Positions 26,314 to 35,658 are shown, counted from the stretch's first letter. The stretch: DNA of 64,000 nucleotides from Klenkia taihuensis (GCF_900112525.1 NZ_FOMD01000001.1:1302001-1366000), one strand, 5' to 3'. Notes: a model not told the origin generated them from the sequence alone. Made by a program: numbers and translations.

Positions 26314-27738
26314 TCACCGGCTCGCGGGCAGGGTGCGCACCAGGCGCCGGTTGGCGAACTCGAACATGCCCAGCTCGGACAGCTCGCGGCCGTACCCGGA
26401 CCGCTTGACCCCGCCGAAGGGCAGCTCGGCCGAGGACCCGGAGGGCTGGTTGATCCAGACCATCCCGGACTCGAGCCGGTCGGCGACCGCGCGGGCGCGC
26501 TCGACGTCGCCGGAGTAGACGACCGCGGACAGCCCGTAGGCGCTGTCGTTGGCCAGCGCGACCGCCTCGTCCTCGGTCTGCACCTTGTAGAGCACCGCGG
26601 CCGGGCCGAAGAGCTCCTCGGAGAAGGCCCGCATCCCCGGGGTGACGTCGGTCAGCAGGGTGGCCTCGACGAACGCGCCGGGCCGGTCGGGCCGCCCGCC
26701 GCCGGCGAGCACCGTGGCGCCCTTGTCGACCGCGTCGGTGATCTGGGCGTGCAGGTCGGCGGCGGCGCGCTCGGTCGACAGCGGGCCCAGCGTGGTCGCG
26801 GGGTCGGCCGGGTCGCCGGGGGTGAACCCGCCGAAGGCCTGCTGGATGCCGGCGACGAACTCGTCCCAGACGTCGGCGAGCACGATGATGCGCTTGGCCG
26901 CGATGCAGGCCTGGCCGGTGTTGGCCATCCGGCCCATGGTCGCGGCCTTCACGGTGCGGGCCAGGTCGGGGGTGTCCAGGACGACGAAGGGGTCGCTGCC
27001 GCCGAGCTCGAGCACCGACTTCTTCAGGTGCTTGCCGGCCAGCGCCGCGACCGAGGAGCCGGCCCGCTCGCTGCCGGTGAGCGTCACGCCCTGCACCGCG
27101 GGGTGCGCGATGACCTGCTCGGTGTCGGAGATCCTGAGGAACACGTTGGTGTAGACGCCCTCGGGGGCGCCCGCGTCGCGGAAGAGCTCCTCGAGGGCGA
27201 GGGCGCACTGCGGCACGTTCTCGGCGTGCTTGAGCACGATGGTGTTGCCCAGCGTCAGGTTCGGGCCGGCCACCCGGACCACCTGGTAGAGCGGGTAGTT
27301 CCACGGCTCGACGGCGAACAGCACCCCGGTGGGCTCGTTGACCACCACGGCCTCGCCCTTCATCACCTCGATGGTGCGCGGGGCGAGGAACTGCTCGGCC
27401 TTGTCGGCGTAGTAGCGCAGGATGCTGGCGGCCAGGGCGACCTCGCCGGCCGCCTCCTGGATCCGCTTGCCCATCTCCTTGGTGATCAGCGCGGCCAGGG
27501 CGTCGCTGCGCTCGGTCATCAGGTCGGCGGCCCGCCCGACGACGGCGGCGCGCTCGGCGACGGTGCGCTGCCGCCAGTCCAGGAACGCGGTGTGCGCCCG
27601 GTCGACGACCGCGGTCACCTGGTCACCGGCCAGCGCCTCGAACTCCCGCTCGGTCTCGCCGGTGAACGGGTTCACCGTCGCGTAGGTGCGGTCGGCGGTG
27701 CCGCTGTCGGTCTTCGGGTGGTCCTGCGTGCTCGTCAC
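26314..27738 (-). CDS. NAD(P)-dependent aldehyde dehydrogenase, succinate-semialdehyde type
   Basis: 474-residue aldehyde dehydrogenase. The catalytic Cys is in [17 protein letters not shown], the general base Glu in [11 protein letters not shown], the oxyanion Asn in [13 protein letters not shown], and the cofactor loop in [14 protein letters not shown]. The short length and [22 protein letters not shown] resemble the Sad/GabD-like branch that oxidises succinate semialdehyde, but substrate choice is inferred. GTG 27738 has GGAGAGG upstream. It is divergent from the HMCES gene. Confidence 0.87.
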   Translation of the reverse strand: MTSTQDHPKTDSGTADRTYATVNPFTGETEREFEALAGDQVTAVVDRAHTAFLDWRQRTVAERAAVVGRAADLMTERSDALAALITKEMGKRIQEAAGEVALAASILRYYADKAEQFLAPRTIEVMKGEAVVVNEPTGVLFAVEPWNYPLYQVVRVAGPNLTLGNTIVLKHAENVPQCALALEELFRDAGAPEGVYTNVFLRISDTEQVIAHPAVQGVTLTGSERAGSSVAALAGKHLKKSVLELGGSDPFVVLDTPDLARTVKAATMGRMANTGQACIAAKRIIVLADVWDEFVAGIQQAFGGFTPGDPADPATTLGPLSTERAAADLHAQITDAVDKGATVLAGGGRPDRPGAFVEATLLTDVTPGMRAFSEELFGPAAVLYKVQTEDEAVALANDSAYGLSAVVYSGDVERARAVADRLESGMVWINQPSGSSAELPFGGVKRSGYGRELSELGMFEFANRRLVRTLPASR

Positions 27739-27869
27739 GTCGTCGTGCCTCTCCGGTCGCGGTTGCGCGGTCGGGTGCCTGCCTACCCCATGCCTGCGAC
27801 AGCACACCGCTGTCGTACCCCGCACCTAGAGTCGGGGCCGGTACGGGGGACGACGGGAGCGAGGACGCG

Positions 27870-28616
27870 ATGTGCGGGCGGTATGCATCCAGCCGGCGGC
27901 CGGAGGACCTGGCGGCCGACTTCGAGGCCGTCCCGGCCCCGGGCCAGGACCCGCTCGGAGCGGACTTCAACGTCGCCCCGACCAAGGACGTCTACGTGGT
28001 CCGGCAGGCCCGCGAGCGCGACGCCGAGGGCGCCCCCACCGGCGCCTCGCACCGCGAGCTGCGGGTGGTCCGCTGGGGCCTGGTGCCGTCCTGGGCCAAG
28101 GACGTCTCGGTCGGCAACCGCATGCTCAACGCCCGCGTCGAGTCCCTCACCAGCAAGCCGGCCTTCAGCAAGGCCGCCCGCGCCCGCCGCTGCCTGGTGC
28201 CCGCCGACGGCTGGTACGAGTGGTCCCCGCGCGAGCACGCGCCGGGCAAGCAGCCCTGGTACATCACGCCCCAGGACGGCGGCGGGCTCGCCTTCGCCGG
28301 TCTCTGGGAGGTCTGGGGCCGCGGGGAGGACCGGCTGTACTCCTGCACCGTCGTCACCGCCCCGGCCGTCGGCGCGCTAGCCACCATCCACGACCGGATG
28401 CCGCTGGTGCTGCCCCGCGAGCGCTGGGCCGACTGGCTCGACCTGGACCGCGACGACGTCGAGGCGCTGGCCGCCCCCACCCCGCCCGAGCTGGTCGAGC
28501 AGCTGGAGATCCGGCCGGTCGGCCCGGCCGTGGGCAACGTGGCGCACGGCGGCGAGCAGCTGACCGCCTGGGTGGACCCGGTGTCGGCACCGGCCGACCA
28601 GCCCGCGCTGTTCTGA
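27870..28616 (+). CDS. SOS response-associated peptidase (HMCES/YedK)
   Basis: 248-residue SRAP-domain protein that crosslinks to abasic sites in single-stranded DNA. Cys2 (MCGRYASS), exposed after removal of Met1, forms the thiazolidine link. The conserved Asn is in GADFNVAPTKDVYVV, Glu in PADGWYEWSP and His in ATIHDRMPLVLP. This protects replication forks at abasic lesions. A TAGAGT -10-like box (27827-27832) and a GCGAGGA Shine-Dalgarno precede ATG 27870. No LexA-type box was seen upstream. Confidence 0.92.
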   Translation: MCGRYASSRRPEDLAADFEAVPAPGQDPLGADFNVAPTKDVYVVRQARERDAEGAPTGASHRELRVVRWGLVPSWAKDVSVGNRMLNARVESLTSKPAFSKAARARRCLVPADGWYEWSPREHAPGKQPWYITPQDGGGLAFAGLWEVWGRGEDRLYSCTVVTAPAVGALATIHDRMPLVLPRERWADWLDLDRDDVEALAAPTPPELVEQLEIRPVGPAVGNVAHGGEQLTAWVDPVSAPADQPALF

Positions 28617-28617
28617 G

Positions 28618-30135
28618 GTGACCGCACCCGGCACCGCCCCGCCGCAGCCGGGGTCCCGCGCGCTGCCCGGCTGGGTGGCCGCGGTGGTCACCTTCCTGTC
28701 CTCGGGCGCCGTGCTGGTGCTCGAGATCGCCGGCCTGCGGCTCATCGCCCCCTACGTCGGCATCACCCTGCAGACCAACACCGCGGTCATCGGGTTCGCC
28801 CTGGCCGCGATCGCGATCGGCGCCTGGGCCGGGGGAGCGGTGGCCGACCGGCGCGACCCGCGCGGTTTGCTCGCCCCGCTGCTGGTCGGCGGCGGTGCGC
28901 TGCTGGTCGCCGTGGTGCCCGTCGTCCGGTTCGCCGGGGCGGCGCTGTCGGGGGCCGACGCCGGCAGCGTGCTGCTGCTGGCCGCGGTCGCCGTCGTGGT
29001 GCCGGCCGCGCTGCTGTCGGCCGTGCCGCCGATGGTGGTCGCGCTGCAGCTGGGCAGCCTGCGCGAGACCGGGTCGGTGGTCGGCAAGCTGTCGGGCATC
29101 GGCACGCTCGGCGGCATCGCGGCCACCTTCGGCACCGGCTTCGTGCTGGTGGCGCTGCTGCCCACCAGCGTGATCCTGGTCGGCACCGGGCTGCTGGTGG
29201 TCGCCTGCGGGGTCGGGCTGTGGCTGCTGCTGCGGCGCACCGTCGGGGCCCGGCTGCCCGGCGCGCTGCTGGTCGCCACCCTGGCCGGCACCGGCCTGGC
29301 CGTCGTCGCCCCCGACCCGTGCGAGGTCGAGACCACCTACCACTGCGCCCGCGTGGTGGCCGACCCCGACCGGCCCGGCGGGCGCACGCTGGTGCTGGAC
29401 ACGCTGCGGCACTCCTACGTCGACCTCGACGACCCCACGTACCTGGAGTTCGCCTACGTGCAGGCCGTCGCGTCGGTCAGCGACGTCGCCGCACCCGCCG
29501 GGGAGCCGGTGTCGGCGCTGCACGTCGGCGGCGGGGGGCTCACCGTGCCCCGCTACCTGGCCGCGGTCCGCCCGGGCAGCACCAGCCGGGTGCTGGAGGT
29601 CGACGCCGGCGTGCTGGCCGTCGACCGCGCCGAGCTCGGCCTGGTCACCGGCCCGCAGCTGCAGGTCGACGTCGGCGACGCCCGCACCGGGCTGGCCGAG
29701 GAGCCCGGCGGCAGGCGGGACCTCGTGGTGGGCGACGCCTTCGGCGGGCTCGCGGTGCCCTGGCAGCTGACCACCACCGAGGCGCTGCAGCTGGTCGACC
29801 GCGCGCTGACCGACGACGGCGTCTACGCGGTCAACCTCATCGACCACGGCCCGCTGTCCTTCCTGCGCGCCGAGCTCGCCACCATGCGCGCGGTCTTCCC
29901 GCACGTCGCGCTGCTGGCCCGGGCCCCGGTCGTGGCCGGCGAGGACGGCGGCAACGTGGTCGCGGTCGCCTCGCGCCGGCCGCTGGACACCGGTGCGCTG
30001 GCCACCGCCCTGGCCGGCCGCGGGCTGGCCTGGCAGGTGGTCACCGGCGACGAGCTGACCGCCTTCGTCGGCGACGCCCCGGTGCTCACCGACGACCTGG
30101 CACCGGTGGACCAGCTCCTCACGCCCTACGGCTGA
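28618..30135 (+). CDS. Fused MFS-like membrane domain and spermidine-synthase-like domain
   Basis: 505-residue fusion. About eight membrane helices (first ~235 residues, starting [20 protein letters not shown]) precede a Rossmann methyltransferase/aminopropyltransferase-like domain. That domain has [19 protein letters not shown], the acidic strand [18 protein letters not shown] and the motif [19 protein letters not shown]. Classical spermidine synthase has GGGDGG; here the loop is GGGGLT, so true aminopropyl transfer is uncertain. One base separates it from the HMCES stop, so it is cotranscribed with it. The role is unknown; export or modification of a polyamine-like compound is speculation. 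Confidence 0.82.
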   Translation: MTAPGTAPPQPGSRALPGWVAAVVTFLSSGAVLVLEIAGLRLIAPYVGITLQTNTAVIGFALAAIAIGAWAGGAVADRRDPRGLLAPLLVGGGALLVAVVPVVRFAGAALSGADAGSVLLLAAVAVVVPAALLSAVPPMVVALQLGSLRETGSVVGKLSGIGTLGGIAATFGTGFVLVALLPTSVILVGTGLLVVACGVGLWLLLRRTVGARLPGALLVATLAGTGLAVVAPDPCEVETTYHCARVVADPDRPGGRTLVLDTLRHSYVDLDDPTYLEFAYVQAVASVSDVAAPAGEPVSALHVGGGGLTVPRYLAAVRPGSTSRVLEVDAGVLAVDRAELGLVTGPQLQVDVGDARTGLAEEPGGRRDLVVGDAFGGLAVPWQLTTTEALQLVDRALTDDGVYAVNLIDHGPLSFLRAELATMRAVFPHVALLARAPVVAGEDGGNVVAVASRRPLDTGALATALAGRGLAWQVVTGDELTAFVGDAPVLTDDLAPVDQLLTPYG

Positions 30136-30139
30136 GGCG

Positions 30140-30616
30140 TCACCGCCCGATCGGTGCGGTCCGCGCCCGGGTCAGCGCCACGAGGTCGGCCGGGGCCAGC
30201 TCGACCTGCAGGCCGCGCCGGCCGCCGCTGACGCACACCGTGGCCAGCGCCAGCGCGGAGTCGTCGACCACGGTGGGCAGCTGCTTCCGCTGGCCCAGCG
30301 GGCTGATGCCGCCGCGCACGTACCCGCTGCTGCGCTCGGCGTCGGCCGGGTCGGCCATGGCCGCCCTCCGGCCCCCGAGCGCGGCGGCCAGCGCCTTGAG
30401 GTCCAGCTGCCCGGACACCGGGACCACGGCCACCACCAGGTCGCCGTCCACCCGCGCCAGCAGCGTCTTGAACACCGTCGCCGGGTCCTGGCCGAGCGCG
30501 GCGACCGCGGCCTCGCCGAACCCGACGCCGTCCTCGTGGTCGTCCGGGTCGTAGCTGCGCAGCTCGAACGGCACGCCCGCCTTCTCCAGCACCCGCACCG
30601 CGGGGGTCGCCGCCAT
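30140..30616 (-). CDS. ybaK: YbaK-type Cys-tRNA(Pro) deacylase
   Basis: 158-residue YbaK/EbsC-family protein that hydrolyses cysteine mischarged on tRNA-Pro. Family marks are the Lys in [21 protein letters not shown] and the conserved [21 protein letters not shown] loop. Full length, no extra domain. ATG 30616. It is convergent with the MFS/spermidine-synthase gene (four-base gap) and divergent from sigH. Confidence 0.9.
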   Translation of the reverse strand: MAATPAVRVLEKAGVPFELRSYDPDDHEDGVGFGEAAVAALGQDPATVFKTLLARVDGDLVVAVVPVSGQLDLKALAAALGGRRAAMADPADAERSSGYVRGGISPLGQRKQLPTVVDDSALALATVCVSGGRRGLQVELAPADLVALTRARTAPIGR

Positions 30617-30820
30617 GCACCCGACCCTAGGGGGAACAACGGGGGCGGTGCGGGCGCTGCAGGGACCGTGACCAGTGCAGCCGTCCCGACCCGGGCCCGC
30701 ACCCGCACGCGTGCGGCGGTGCCCCTGGCGACCCGTCGTCCGCCCGGCCGCGCCACGACGGCGCGACTAGCATCGACCGACGTGGTGTCCCGTCTGCGGT
30801 CGCCGCAGAGAGGACGGTCG

Positions 30821-31516
30821 GTGCCCGACGACAGCACGCAGCAGACCCCGGAGCAGCAGACCGCCGGCCCGCAGGTCGTGGAGACCCCCGAGCCCCGCGC
30901 CGACGGCAGCCGCACCGAGCAGGCCGAGACGCGCGCCCAGCGCGACGCCCGCTTCGAGCGCGACGCGCTGCCCTTCCTGGACCAGCTGTACCCGGCGGCG
31001 CTGCGCATGACCCGGAACCCGGCCGACGCCGAGGACCTCGTGCAGGAGACGTTCGTGAAGGCCTACTCGGCCTTCCACCAGTTCGCCGAGGGCACCAACC
31101 TCAAGGCGTGGCTGTACCGCATCCTGACCAACACCTACATCAACAACTACCGCAAGAAGCAGCGGCAGCCGCAGCAGTACCCCACCGACCAGGTGCAGGA
31201 CTGGCAGCTGTTCGCCGCCGAGGAGCACAGCTCCAGCGGTCTGCGGTCGGCGGAGATGGAGGCCCTGGACCACCTCCCCGACACCGACATCAAGGAAGCG
31301 CTGCAGCAGCTGCCGGAGGACTTCCGGCTGGCGGTCTACCTCGCCGACGTGGAGGGGTTCGCCTACAAGGAGATCGCCGAGATCATGGGCACGCCCATCG
31401 GCACGGTGATGTCCCGGCTGCACCGCGGTCGGCGCGGGCTGCAGAAGCTGCTCGCCGACTACGCCCGCGAGCGCGGGTTCGCCCGTGCCGGGGCCGGAGA
31501 GGAGGGGACGTCGTGA
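30821..31516 (+). CDS. sigH: ECF RNA polymerase sigma factor, SigR/SigH group
   Basis: 231-residue group 4 sigma factor. Region 2 includes [31 protein letters not shown] and [18 protein letters not shown]. Region 4 includes [42 protein letters not shown]. Adjacency to an RsrA-type anti-sigma gene assigns it to the disulfide-stress SigR/SigH group, which controls thioredoxin, mycothiol and protein-quality genes. GTG 30821 has an AGAGGA Shine-Dalgarno. An in-frame GTG at 30782 lies just after a TAGCAT box (30768-30773), so a longer leaderless isoform is possible, as for Streptomyces SigR'. Confidence 0.93.
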   Translation: MPDDSTQQTPEQQTAGPQVVETPEPRADGSRTEQAETRAQRDARFERDALPFLDQLYPAALRMTRNPADAEDLVQETFVKAYSAFHQFAEGTNLKAWLYRILTNTYINNYRKKQRQPQQYPTDQVQDWQLFAAEEHSSSGLRSAEMEALDHLPDTDIKEALQQLPEDFRLAVYLADVEGFAYKEIAEIMGTPIGTVMSRLHRGRRGLQKLLADYARERGFARAGAGEEGTS

Positions 31517-31839
31517 CCGACGCACCCGACGAGCGCGGCGCCGTGGATATCGGCAGCTGCGACGACGTGCTCACGCACGTGTTCGAGTTCCTGGACCACG
31601 AGACCGGCGACGAGCGCCGCGCGGTGATCGCCGAGCACCTCGACGAGTGCGCGCCGTGCCTGCGCGAGTTCGGCATCGAGCAGGAGTTCAAGGCGCTGGT
31701 CCGCAAGCGCTGCGGCGGTGACCCGACGCCGACGGGTCTCAAGGACCGGATCAAGATGCAGCTGACCCAGGTGTCGTTCGAGGAGGACGGCACGACCGTC
31801 TCCGTCGAGCGCATCTCCGTGGAGCGCACCGCCGACTGA
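31513..31839 (+). CDS. rsrA: Mycothiol-system anti-sigma factor RsrA
   Basis: 108-residue zinc-binding anti-sigma factor. The ZAS-type ligands are Cys16 ([14 protein letters not shown]) and His42, Cys46, Cys49 in EHLDECAPC. Oxidation of these cysteines to a disulfide releases zinc and frees the sigma factor. A long helix and an acidic C-terminal tail follow. GTG 31513 overlaps the sigH stop by four bases, keeping sigma and anti-sigma in proportion. RshA is the mycobacterial name for the same protein. Confidence 0.92.
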   Translation: MTDAPDERGAVDIGSCDDVLTHVFEFLDHETGDERRAVIAEHLDECAPCLREFGIEQEFKALVRKRCGGDPTPTGLKDRIKMQLTQVSFEEDGTTVSVERISVERTAD

Positions 31840-31848
31840 CGGCGGGCT

Positions 31849-31878
31849 ACGGCGCGGGCCCCGGAGGACCCGCGCCGT
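31849..31878. terminator. Bidirectional terminator between rsrA and bL37
   Basis: Perfect 10-bp stem ACGGCGCGGG / CCCGCGCCGT with a 10-base loop, placed between two convergent genes, so it can serve both. Confidence 0.7.
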
Positions 31879-31883
31879 GCGGC

Positions 31884-31958
31884 TCAGGCGTTGGGCCGCT
31901 TGCCGTGGTTGGCGCCGTTCTTCTTGCGGGCGCGCCGCTTGCGTCCACGCTTGGACAT
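31884..31958 (-). CDS. Ribosomal protein bL37 (24 residues)
   Basis: Tiny, very basic 24-residue protein (SKRGRKRRARKKNGANHGKR, ending PNA). This closely matches the actinobacterial large-subunit protein bL37 first seen in mycobacterial ribosome structures, including its NHGKRPNA end. ATG 31958 has a strong GGAGGG Shine-Dalgarno six bases upstream. It is convergent with rsrA. Confidence 0.9.
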   Translation of the reverse strand: MSKRGRKRRARKKNGANHGKRPNA

Positions 31959-32123
31959 CGCTGCCCTCCTCTCCTCGTACCGGGTCCGAGCTCCTCGGGC
32001 CCCGGCCGTCCAGGGTCTCACGGCCCGCTCCGGGTCTGCCCGCCGCGCCGCGGCGGGCACGAGGTGCCCGGTCGTGGCAGGGTCGACAGGACGGCGCGGG
32101 GGGCGCGCCGGGACGGGGGAGCA

Positions 32124-33155
32124 GTGGCCGACACGGGCGGGACCGGCATCGGCAGCGTGCTGGTCGCCGGGCGCGGGCCGGTGGCCTGCGGCGTCATCCG
32201 CGCAGCCGAGGCACTGGGCGTGAAGACGGTGGCCGTGCACTCGGCCAGCGAGGCCGGGGCCCGGCACGTCCGGATGGCCGACGAGGCGGTCCTGCTGGGT
32301 CCCTCGCCCGCCGCGGAGTCCTACCTGTCCGTCCCGCGCCTGGTCGAGGCCGCCCGCCGCAGCGGCGTGGACGCCGTCCTCGCCGTGCCGCCGGCGCTGG
32401 CCGGCAACGCCGAGCTCGCCGCGTCCGTGGTCGCGGTGGGGCTGACCTGGGTCGGCCCGCCGGCCGCGGTCCTGGAGCGGCTGGGCGGCGACGGCGTGGA
32501 GCCGGCGAGCGCGCAGGGGTTCCTCGCCGTCGTCACCCCCGACGGCCTGCGGCACGTGACGCCGGTGCGGCGCGACCGCGACGCCGGCACCGCCCGGGTC
32601 TCCTGGACCCCGCCCGGCTGGCCCGGCGACGGCGGGCCGGTGCTGCCCCGGGCGGCGCAGCGGCTGCCCGACCTGGGCTGGCGCGGCCCGGTCACCGTGG
32701 GCATCGACCCCGACGGCGAGCTGGCCGAGGTCGCCGCCGGTCTCTCCCTGGACCTGGGTGTGCTGGAGCGGGCGCACGGCGTCGACGTCGTCGACCTGGC
32801 GCTGCGCTGCGCCACCGGCCGGCTGCGCCCCGACCCGGGAACGGCGCCCCGCCCCGCCCTCGCCGCCCAGCTGCGCGCCACCCTGCCGCCGGGCACCGCC
32901 GGCCGGGTCATCGGCCGGCTGCCCGACCTGGACGGACCGGCGGCGGCCGACGTCCGGGCGGTGGGCGGCTACGCCCCCGGCGACCGGCTGGACGGCTGGT
33001 ACGACGCGCTGCTGGCCACGGTGAGCGCCGGGGGGCCGGACCTGGCGACCGCGGCCGCCCGCGCCGCCGACGTCCTCACCGGGCTGCCCGAGACCGGTGT
33101 CCCGCACGACGGCGCCGCGGTCTGCGAGGTGCTCCACCGGCTGGCCGCGGGCTGA
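32124..33155 (+). CDS. Biotin-carboxylase-like protein reduced to the N-terminal domain
   Basis: 343-residue protein. Residues ~10-115 follow the biotin carboxylase N-terminal domain: SVLVAGRGPVACGVIRAAEA, HSASEAGARHVRMADEAV and GPSPAAESYLSVPRLVEAA. The usual LSENAEFA becomes LAGNAELAASV. The following ATP-grasp domain is not recognisable; the Gly-rich ATP loop and the catalytic Glu/Arg set are missing. The rest includes GPVTVGIDPDGELAEVA and a Leu/Ala-rich end. It sits directly upstream of a stand-alone biotin carrier gene. ATP-dependent carboxylation is unlikely; a carrier-binding or regulatory role is inferred. GTG 32124 follows GGGGGAGCA. Confidence 0.7.
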   Translation: MADTGGTGIGSVLVAGRGPVACGVIRAAEALGVKTVAVHSASEAGARHVRMADEAVLLGPSPAAESYLSVPRLVEAARRSGVDAVLAVPPALAGNAELAASVVAVGLTWVGPPAAVLERLGGDGVEPASAQGFLAVVTPDGLRHVTPVRRDRDAGTARVSWTPPGWPGDGGPVLPRAAQRLPDLGWRGPVTVGIDPDGELAEVAAGLSLDLGVLERAHGVDVVDLALRCATGRLRPDPGTAPRPALAAQLRATLPPGTAGRVIGRLPDLDGPAAADVRAVGGYAPGDRLDGWYDALLATVSAGGPDLATAAARAADVLTGLPETGVPHDGAAVCEVLHRLAAG

Positions 33156-33231
33156 CCGCGGCCCCGCCGCGGGCGGGGGCCGGGGTGGTTGGATGACCAC
33201 GGTCAACCGTTCAGCAGGAGGAGGAGCGCCG

Positions 33232-33453
33232 GTGGCGGTCGAGGAGATCCACGCCGAGATGGTCTCCAGCGTCTGGAAGGTCCTGGTGGCCCCGGGTGCC
33301 GAGGTGGCCGCCGGCGACACGCTGGTCATCCTGGAGTCGATGAAGATGGAGATCCCGGTGCTCACCGAGCGCGCGGGCACCGTCGCCGAGCTGCACGTCG
33401 TGGAGGGCGAGGTCCTCCAGGAGGGCGACCTGATCGCCACCGTCACCAGCTGA
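33232..33453 (+). CDS. Single-domain biotin/lipoyl carrier protein (TB7.3-like)
   Basis: 73-residue biotinyl domain and nothing else. The modified Lys38 is in LESMKMEIPV, with the symmetric beta-hairpin halves VLVAPGAEVAAGDTLVI and ELHVVEGEVLQEGDLIATV. It matches the free biotinylated protein TB7.3 (Rv3221c) of mycobacteria in size, sequence and neighbours. GTG 33232 has an AGGAGGAG Shine-Dalgarno; an in-frame ATG at 33193 is less likely. The partner carboxylase is unknown, and the upstream degenerate biotin-carboxylase-like protein is a candidate binder. Confidence 0.9.
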   Translation: MAVEEIHAEMVSSVWKVLVAPGAEVAAGDTLVILESMKMEIPVLTERAGTVAELHVVEGEVLQEGDLIATVTS

Positions 33454-33461
33454 GGCAGCTC

Positions 33462-34952
33462 GTGTCCCAGCCGCGCAGCAGCCTGTCCGACCGGCTCTCG
33501 CGCGCCCCCGCGGTCAGCCCGTCGCAGGCCGACCACGCCCGCCGGCTGGTCGCCGACTGGCAGCTGCTGGCCGACCTGTCCTTCGCCGACCTCACCCTGT
33601 GGGTGCCGCTGGCCGGCGGGGCCTGGTGGTGCGTGGCGCAGGTGCGCCCGCTGACCGCGTCCACCACCCAGCCCGAGGACCTCGTCGGCGTCGAGCTGAC
33701 CGGGGAGGCCGCCGCGTCCTTCGTGCAGGCGCACCGGGGCGGGGAGCCCGTGGTCGAGGAGCCCGACGGCACCGGCTCGGCCCCCCGCAGCCGCGAGGTG
33801 CTGCCGGTGCGGCACGAGGGCGCCGTCGTCGCGGTGCTGGCCCGGGACCGCCGGCTCTCGGCCACCCGGCCGCCCTCGCAGCTGGAGCTGACCTACCTCG
33901 ACATCGCCGCCGAGCTCGGCGCGATGGTCTCGGCCGGCACCTTCCCGCCGCGGATGCTCGAGGACGCCGAGATGAGCCCCCGGGTCGGTGACGGCCTGGT
34001 GCGCCTGGACGGCACCGGCCGGGCGGTCTACGCCAGCCCCAACGCCCTGTCGGCCTACCGCCGGATGGGCCTGACCGGCGACGTCGTGGGCGCGGACCTC
34101 GCCGAGCTGACCCGGCGGTCGGCCACCGACCGGGTCACCGGCGAGGTGGTGGCCGCGCACATCGCCGCCGCCGTCGCCGGCCGCTACCCCGACCCGCTGG
34201 ACGTCGAGGGCGAGGCGGCCACCCTCCTGGTGCGGGCGCTGCCGCTGCAGGCCCCCGGTGGCGAGCACGGCGCGCTGGTGCTGGTCCGCGACGTCACCGA
34301 CGTGCGCCGCCGCGACCGGGCGCTGATGACCAAGGACGCCACCATCCGGGAGATCCACCACCGGGTGAAGAACAACCTGCAGACGGTGGCCGCCCTGCTG
34401 CGGCTGCAGGCCCGCCGGGTGTCCGAGCCGGCCGCCCGGGAGGCGCTGCTGGAGTCGGTGCGCCGGGTGGCCTCCATCGCCGTGGTGCACGACACCCTGG
34501 CCGGCAGCCGCGAGGACGTCGTCGACGTCGACGACGTGCTGGACCAGGTGCTGCCCATGCTCGGCGACGTCGCGTCGGTGGGCCCGGCGGCCCGGATCGT
34601 GCGGGTGGGCCGCTTCGGCGAGCTGCCCGCGGCCAGCGCCACCCCGCTGGTGATGGCGGTGACCGAGCTGCTGCACAACGCCGTCGAGCACGCCTTCCCC
34701 GAGGGGACGCCGGGCCGGGTCGAGCTGACCGCCCGGCGCGAGGGCCACGACCTGCTGGTGACCATCGCCGACGACGGCAGCGGCCTGCCACCGGGCTTCG
34801 ACGTCGCGGCCAGCAAGGGGCTGGGCCTGCAGATCGTGCGCACGCTGGTCACCAGCGAGCTGCACGGGCGGCTGGAGATCACCGCGCCCGCCGAGGGGCC
34901 GGGGACGGTCGCCGTCCTCACCCTGCCCGGCGCCGGCCGCGCCCGCCGCTGA
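33462..34952 (+). CDS. pdtaS: PdtaS-like sensor histidine kinase
   Basis: 496-residue soluble kinase. The N-terminal ~150 residues form a GAF-like domain (FADLTLWVPLAGGAWWCVAQ), followed by a PAS domain (~180-300; GTGRAVYASPNALSAYRRMG). A HisKA_2-type dimer/phosphoacceptor helix contains IREIHHRVKNNLQTVAALLR, with His as the phosphosite. The ATPase has TELLHNAVEHAF, ADDGSGLPPGF and GLGLQIVRTLV. No membrane helix, so cytosolic. PdtaS signals to the RNA-binding antiterminator PdtaR, which is not in this window. GTG 33462 is nine bases after the biotin carrier gene. Confidence 0.9.
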   Translation: MSQPRSSLSDRLSRAPAVSPSQADHARRLVADWQLLADLSFADLTLWVPLAGGAWWCVAQVRPLTASTTQPEDLVGVELTGEAAASFVQAHRGGEPVVEEPDGTGSAPRSREVLPVRHEGAVVAVLARDRRLSATRPPSQLELTYLDIAAELGAMVSAGTFPPRMLEDAEMSPRVGDGLVRLDGTGRAVYASPNALSAYRRMGLTGDVVGADLAELTRRSATDRVTGEVVAAHIAAAVAGRYPDPLDVEGEAATLLVRALPLQAPGGEHGALVLVRDVTDVRRRDRALMTKDATIREIHHRVKNNLQTVAALLRLQARRVSEPAAREALLESVRRVASIAVVHDTLAGSREDVVDVDDVLDQVLPMLGDVASVGPAARIVRVGRFGELPAASATPLVMAVTELLHNAVEHAFPEGTPGRVELTARREGHDLLVTIADDGSGLPPGFDVAASKGLGLQIVRTLVTSELHGRLEITAPAEGPGTVAVLTLPGAGRARR

Positions 34953-34982
34953 GCCCCGGGACGCCGGGCCCCGCAACGACAG

Positions 34983-35014
34983 GAGCCGGTCACCTCGGGC
35001 GAGGTGACCGGCTC
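34983..35014. terminator. Bidirectional terminator between pdtaS and whiB1
   Basis: Perfect 14-bp stem GAGCCGGTCACCTC / GAGGTGACCGGCTC with loop GGGC, between convergent genes. Confidence 0.85.
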
Positions 35015-35030
35015 CCGGTGGTCGTCTGCG

Positions 35031-35282
35031 TCAGGCGGTGCGGACGCGGGCGCGCTGGGTGCGGCGCTTGAGCGCGCGGCGCTCGTCCTCGCTCAGCCCG
35101 CCCCAGACACCGGAGTCCTGGCCGGAGGTCAGCGCCCACTCGAGGCAGGACTGCACGACCGGGCAGCGCTGGCACACGGCCTTCGCCTGCTCGATCTGGG
35201 TGACCGCGGGCCCGGTCGTCCCGATGGGGAAGAAGAGCTCGGGGTCTTCGTCCCGGCAGAGGGCGCGGTGGCGCCAGTCCAT
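35031..35282 (-). CDS. whiB1: WhiB1 transcriptional regulator
   Basis: 83-residue WhiB1. Iron-sulfur ligands are C9, C37, C40 and C46, the same spacing as in Mycobacterium tuberculosis WhiB1, with GQDSGVWGGLSEDERRALKR following. The [4Fe-4S] form binds the primary sigma factor, and nitric oxide disrupts the cluster. WhiB1 is essential in mycobacteria. ATG 35282 is preceded by GAGGAG. A TAGACG box on the minus strand (about 35306-35311) is a possible -10. The location between pdtaS and the lipid kinase gene matches mycobacteria. Confidence 0.95.
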   Translation of the reverse strand: MDWRHRALCRDEDPELFFPIGTTGPAVTQIEQAKAVCQRCPVVQSCLEWALTSGQDSGVWGGLSEDERRALKRRTQRARVRTA

Positions 35283-35643
35283 GTCGGTGTGCTCCTCGGT
35301 GTCGTCTACGGTGTGCCCGCACCCTGCGGAACGGTCGTGGACCGGTCCTGGGTCTGCCGACGTCGTCCTTGTCCGGTGTCGGCGGCACACCGCACGCTGG
35401 TGTTACCAGCGGGTTGCGTTCGTGGTCGATCGTTTCACGCGCTGAGGGTCTGTCAAGCGGTTCACCCGCCTGCCGTCCCCCCGTATGAGCAACCTCACCA
35501 CGCTCCTAGCAGAACCGCCACCGTTGCGGGTGACCGGGTCCCCGTCACCCTGGCGGGGGTACCTGGCAGGGAGCTGCGGGGCCGGTGCGGAACCGCTCGG
35601 CGACGGCTCGGACGACGGCCTGGACGACGACCTGGACGACGAC
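35283..35643. other. 361-base intergenic region with no supported gene
   Basis: Contains the presumed whiB1 promoter on the minus strand and an interrupted palindrome GCTGG-N5-CCAGC (35396-35410). The left part of the 12-base repeat array lies at the far end. An in-frame, stop-free extension of the lipid kinase lies at 35545-35643, beyond its TAG stop. An ATG at 35485 on the plus strand opens a long frame, but that frame is antisense to the kinase gene and has poor codon use at its start. Confidence 0.6.
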
Positions 35644-35658
35644 CTAGACGACGACCTC
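35611..35658. repeat. Four tandem 12-base repeats at the 3' end of the lipid kinase gene
   Basis: Units GACGACGGCCTG, GACGACGACCTG, GACGACGACCTA and GACGACGACCTC. Read on the minus strand they encode VVVQ-like units. The third unit carries CTA, which is the kinase's TAG stop (35644-35646); the second unit has CAG at that place. Confidence 0.85.

Noticed and set aside
30632-30670. GGGAACA upstream of sigH as a SigH/SigR autoregulatory -35
   Set aside because: No GTT-type -10 occurs at 16-18 bases downstream; the following bases are uninterrupted GC-rich sequence.
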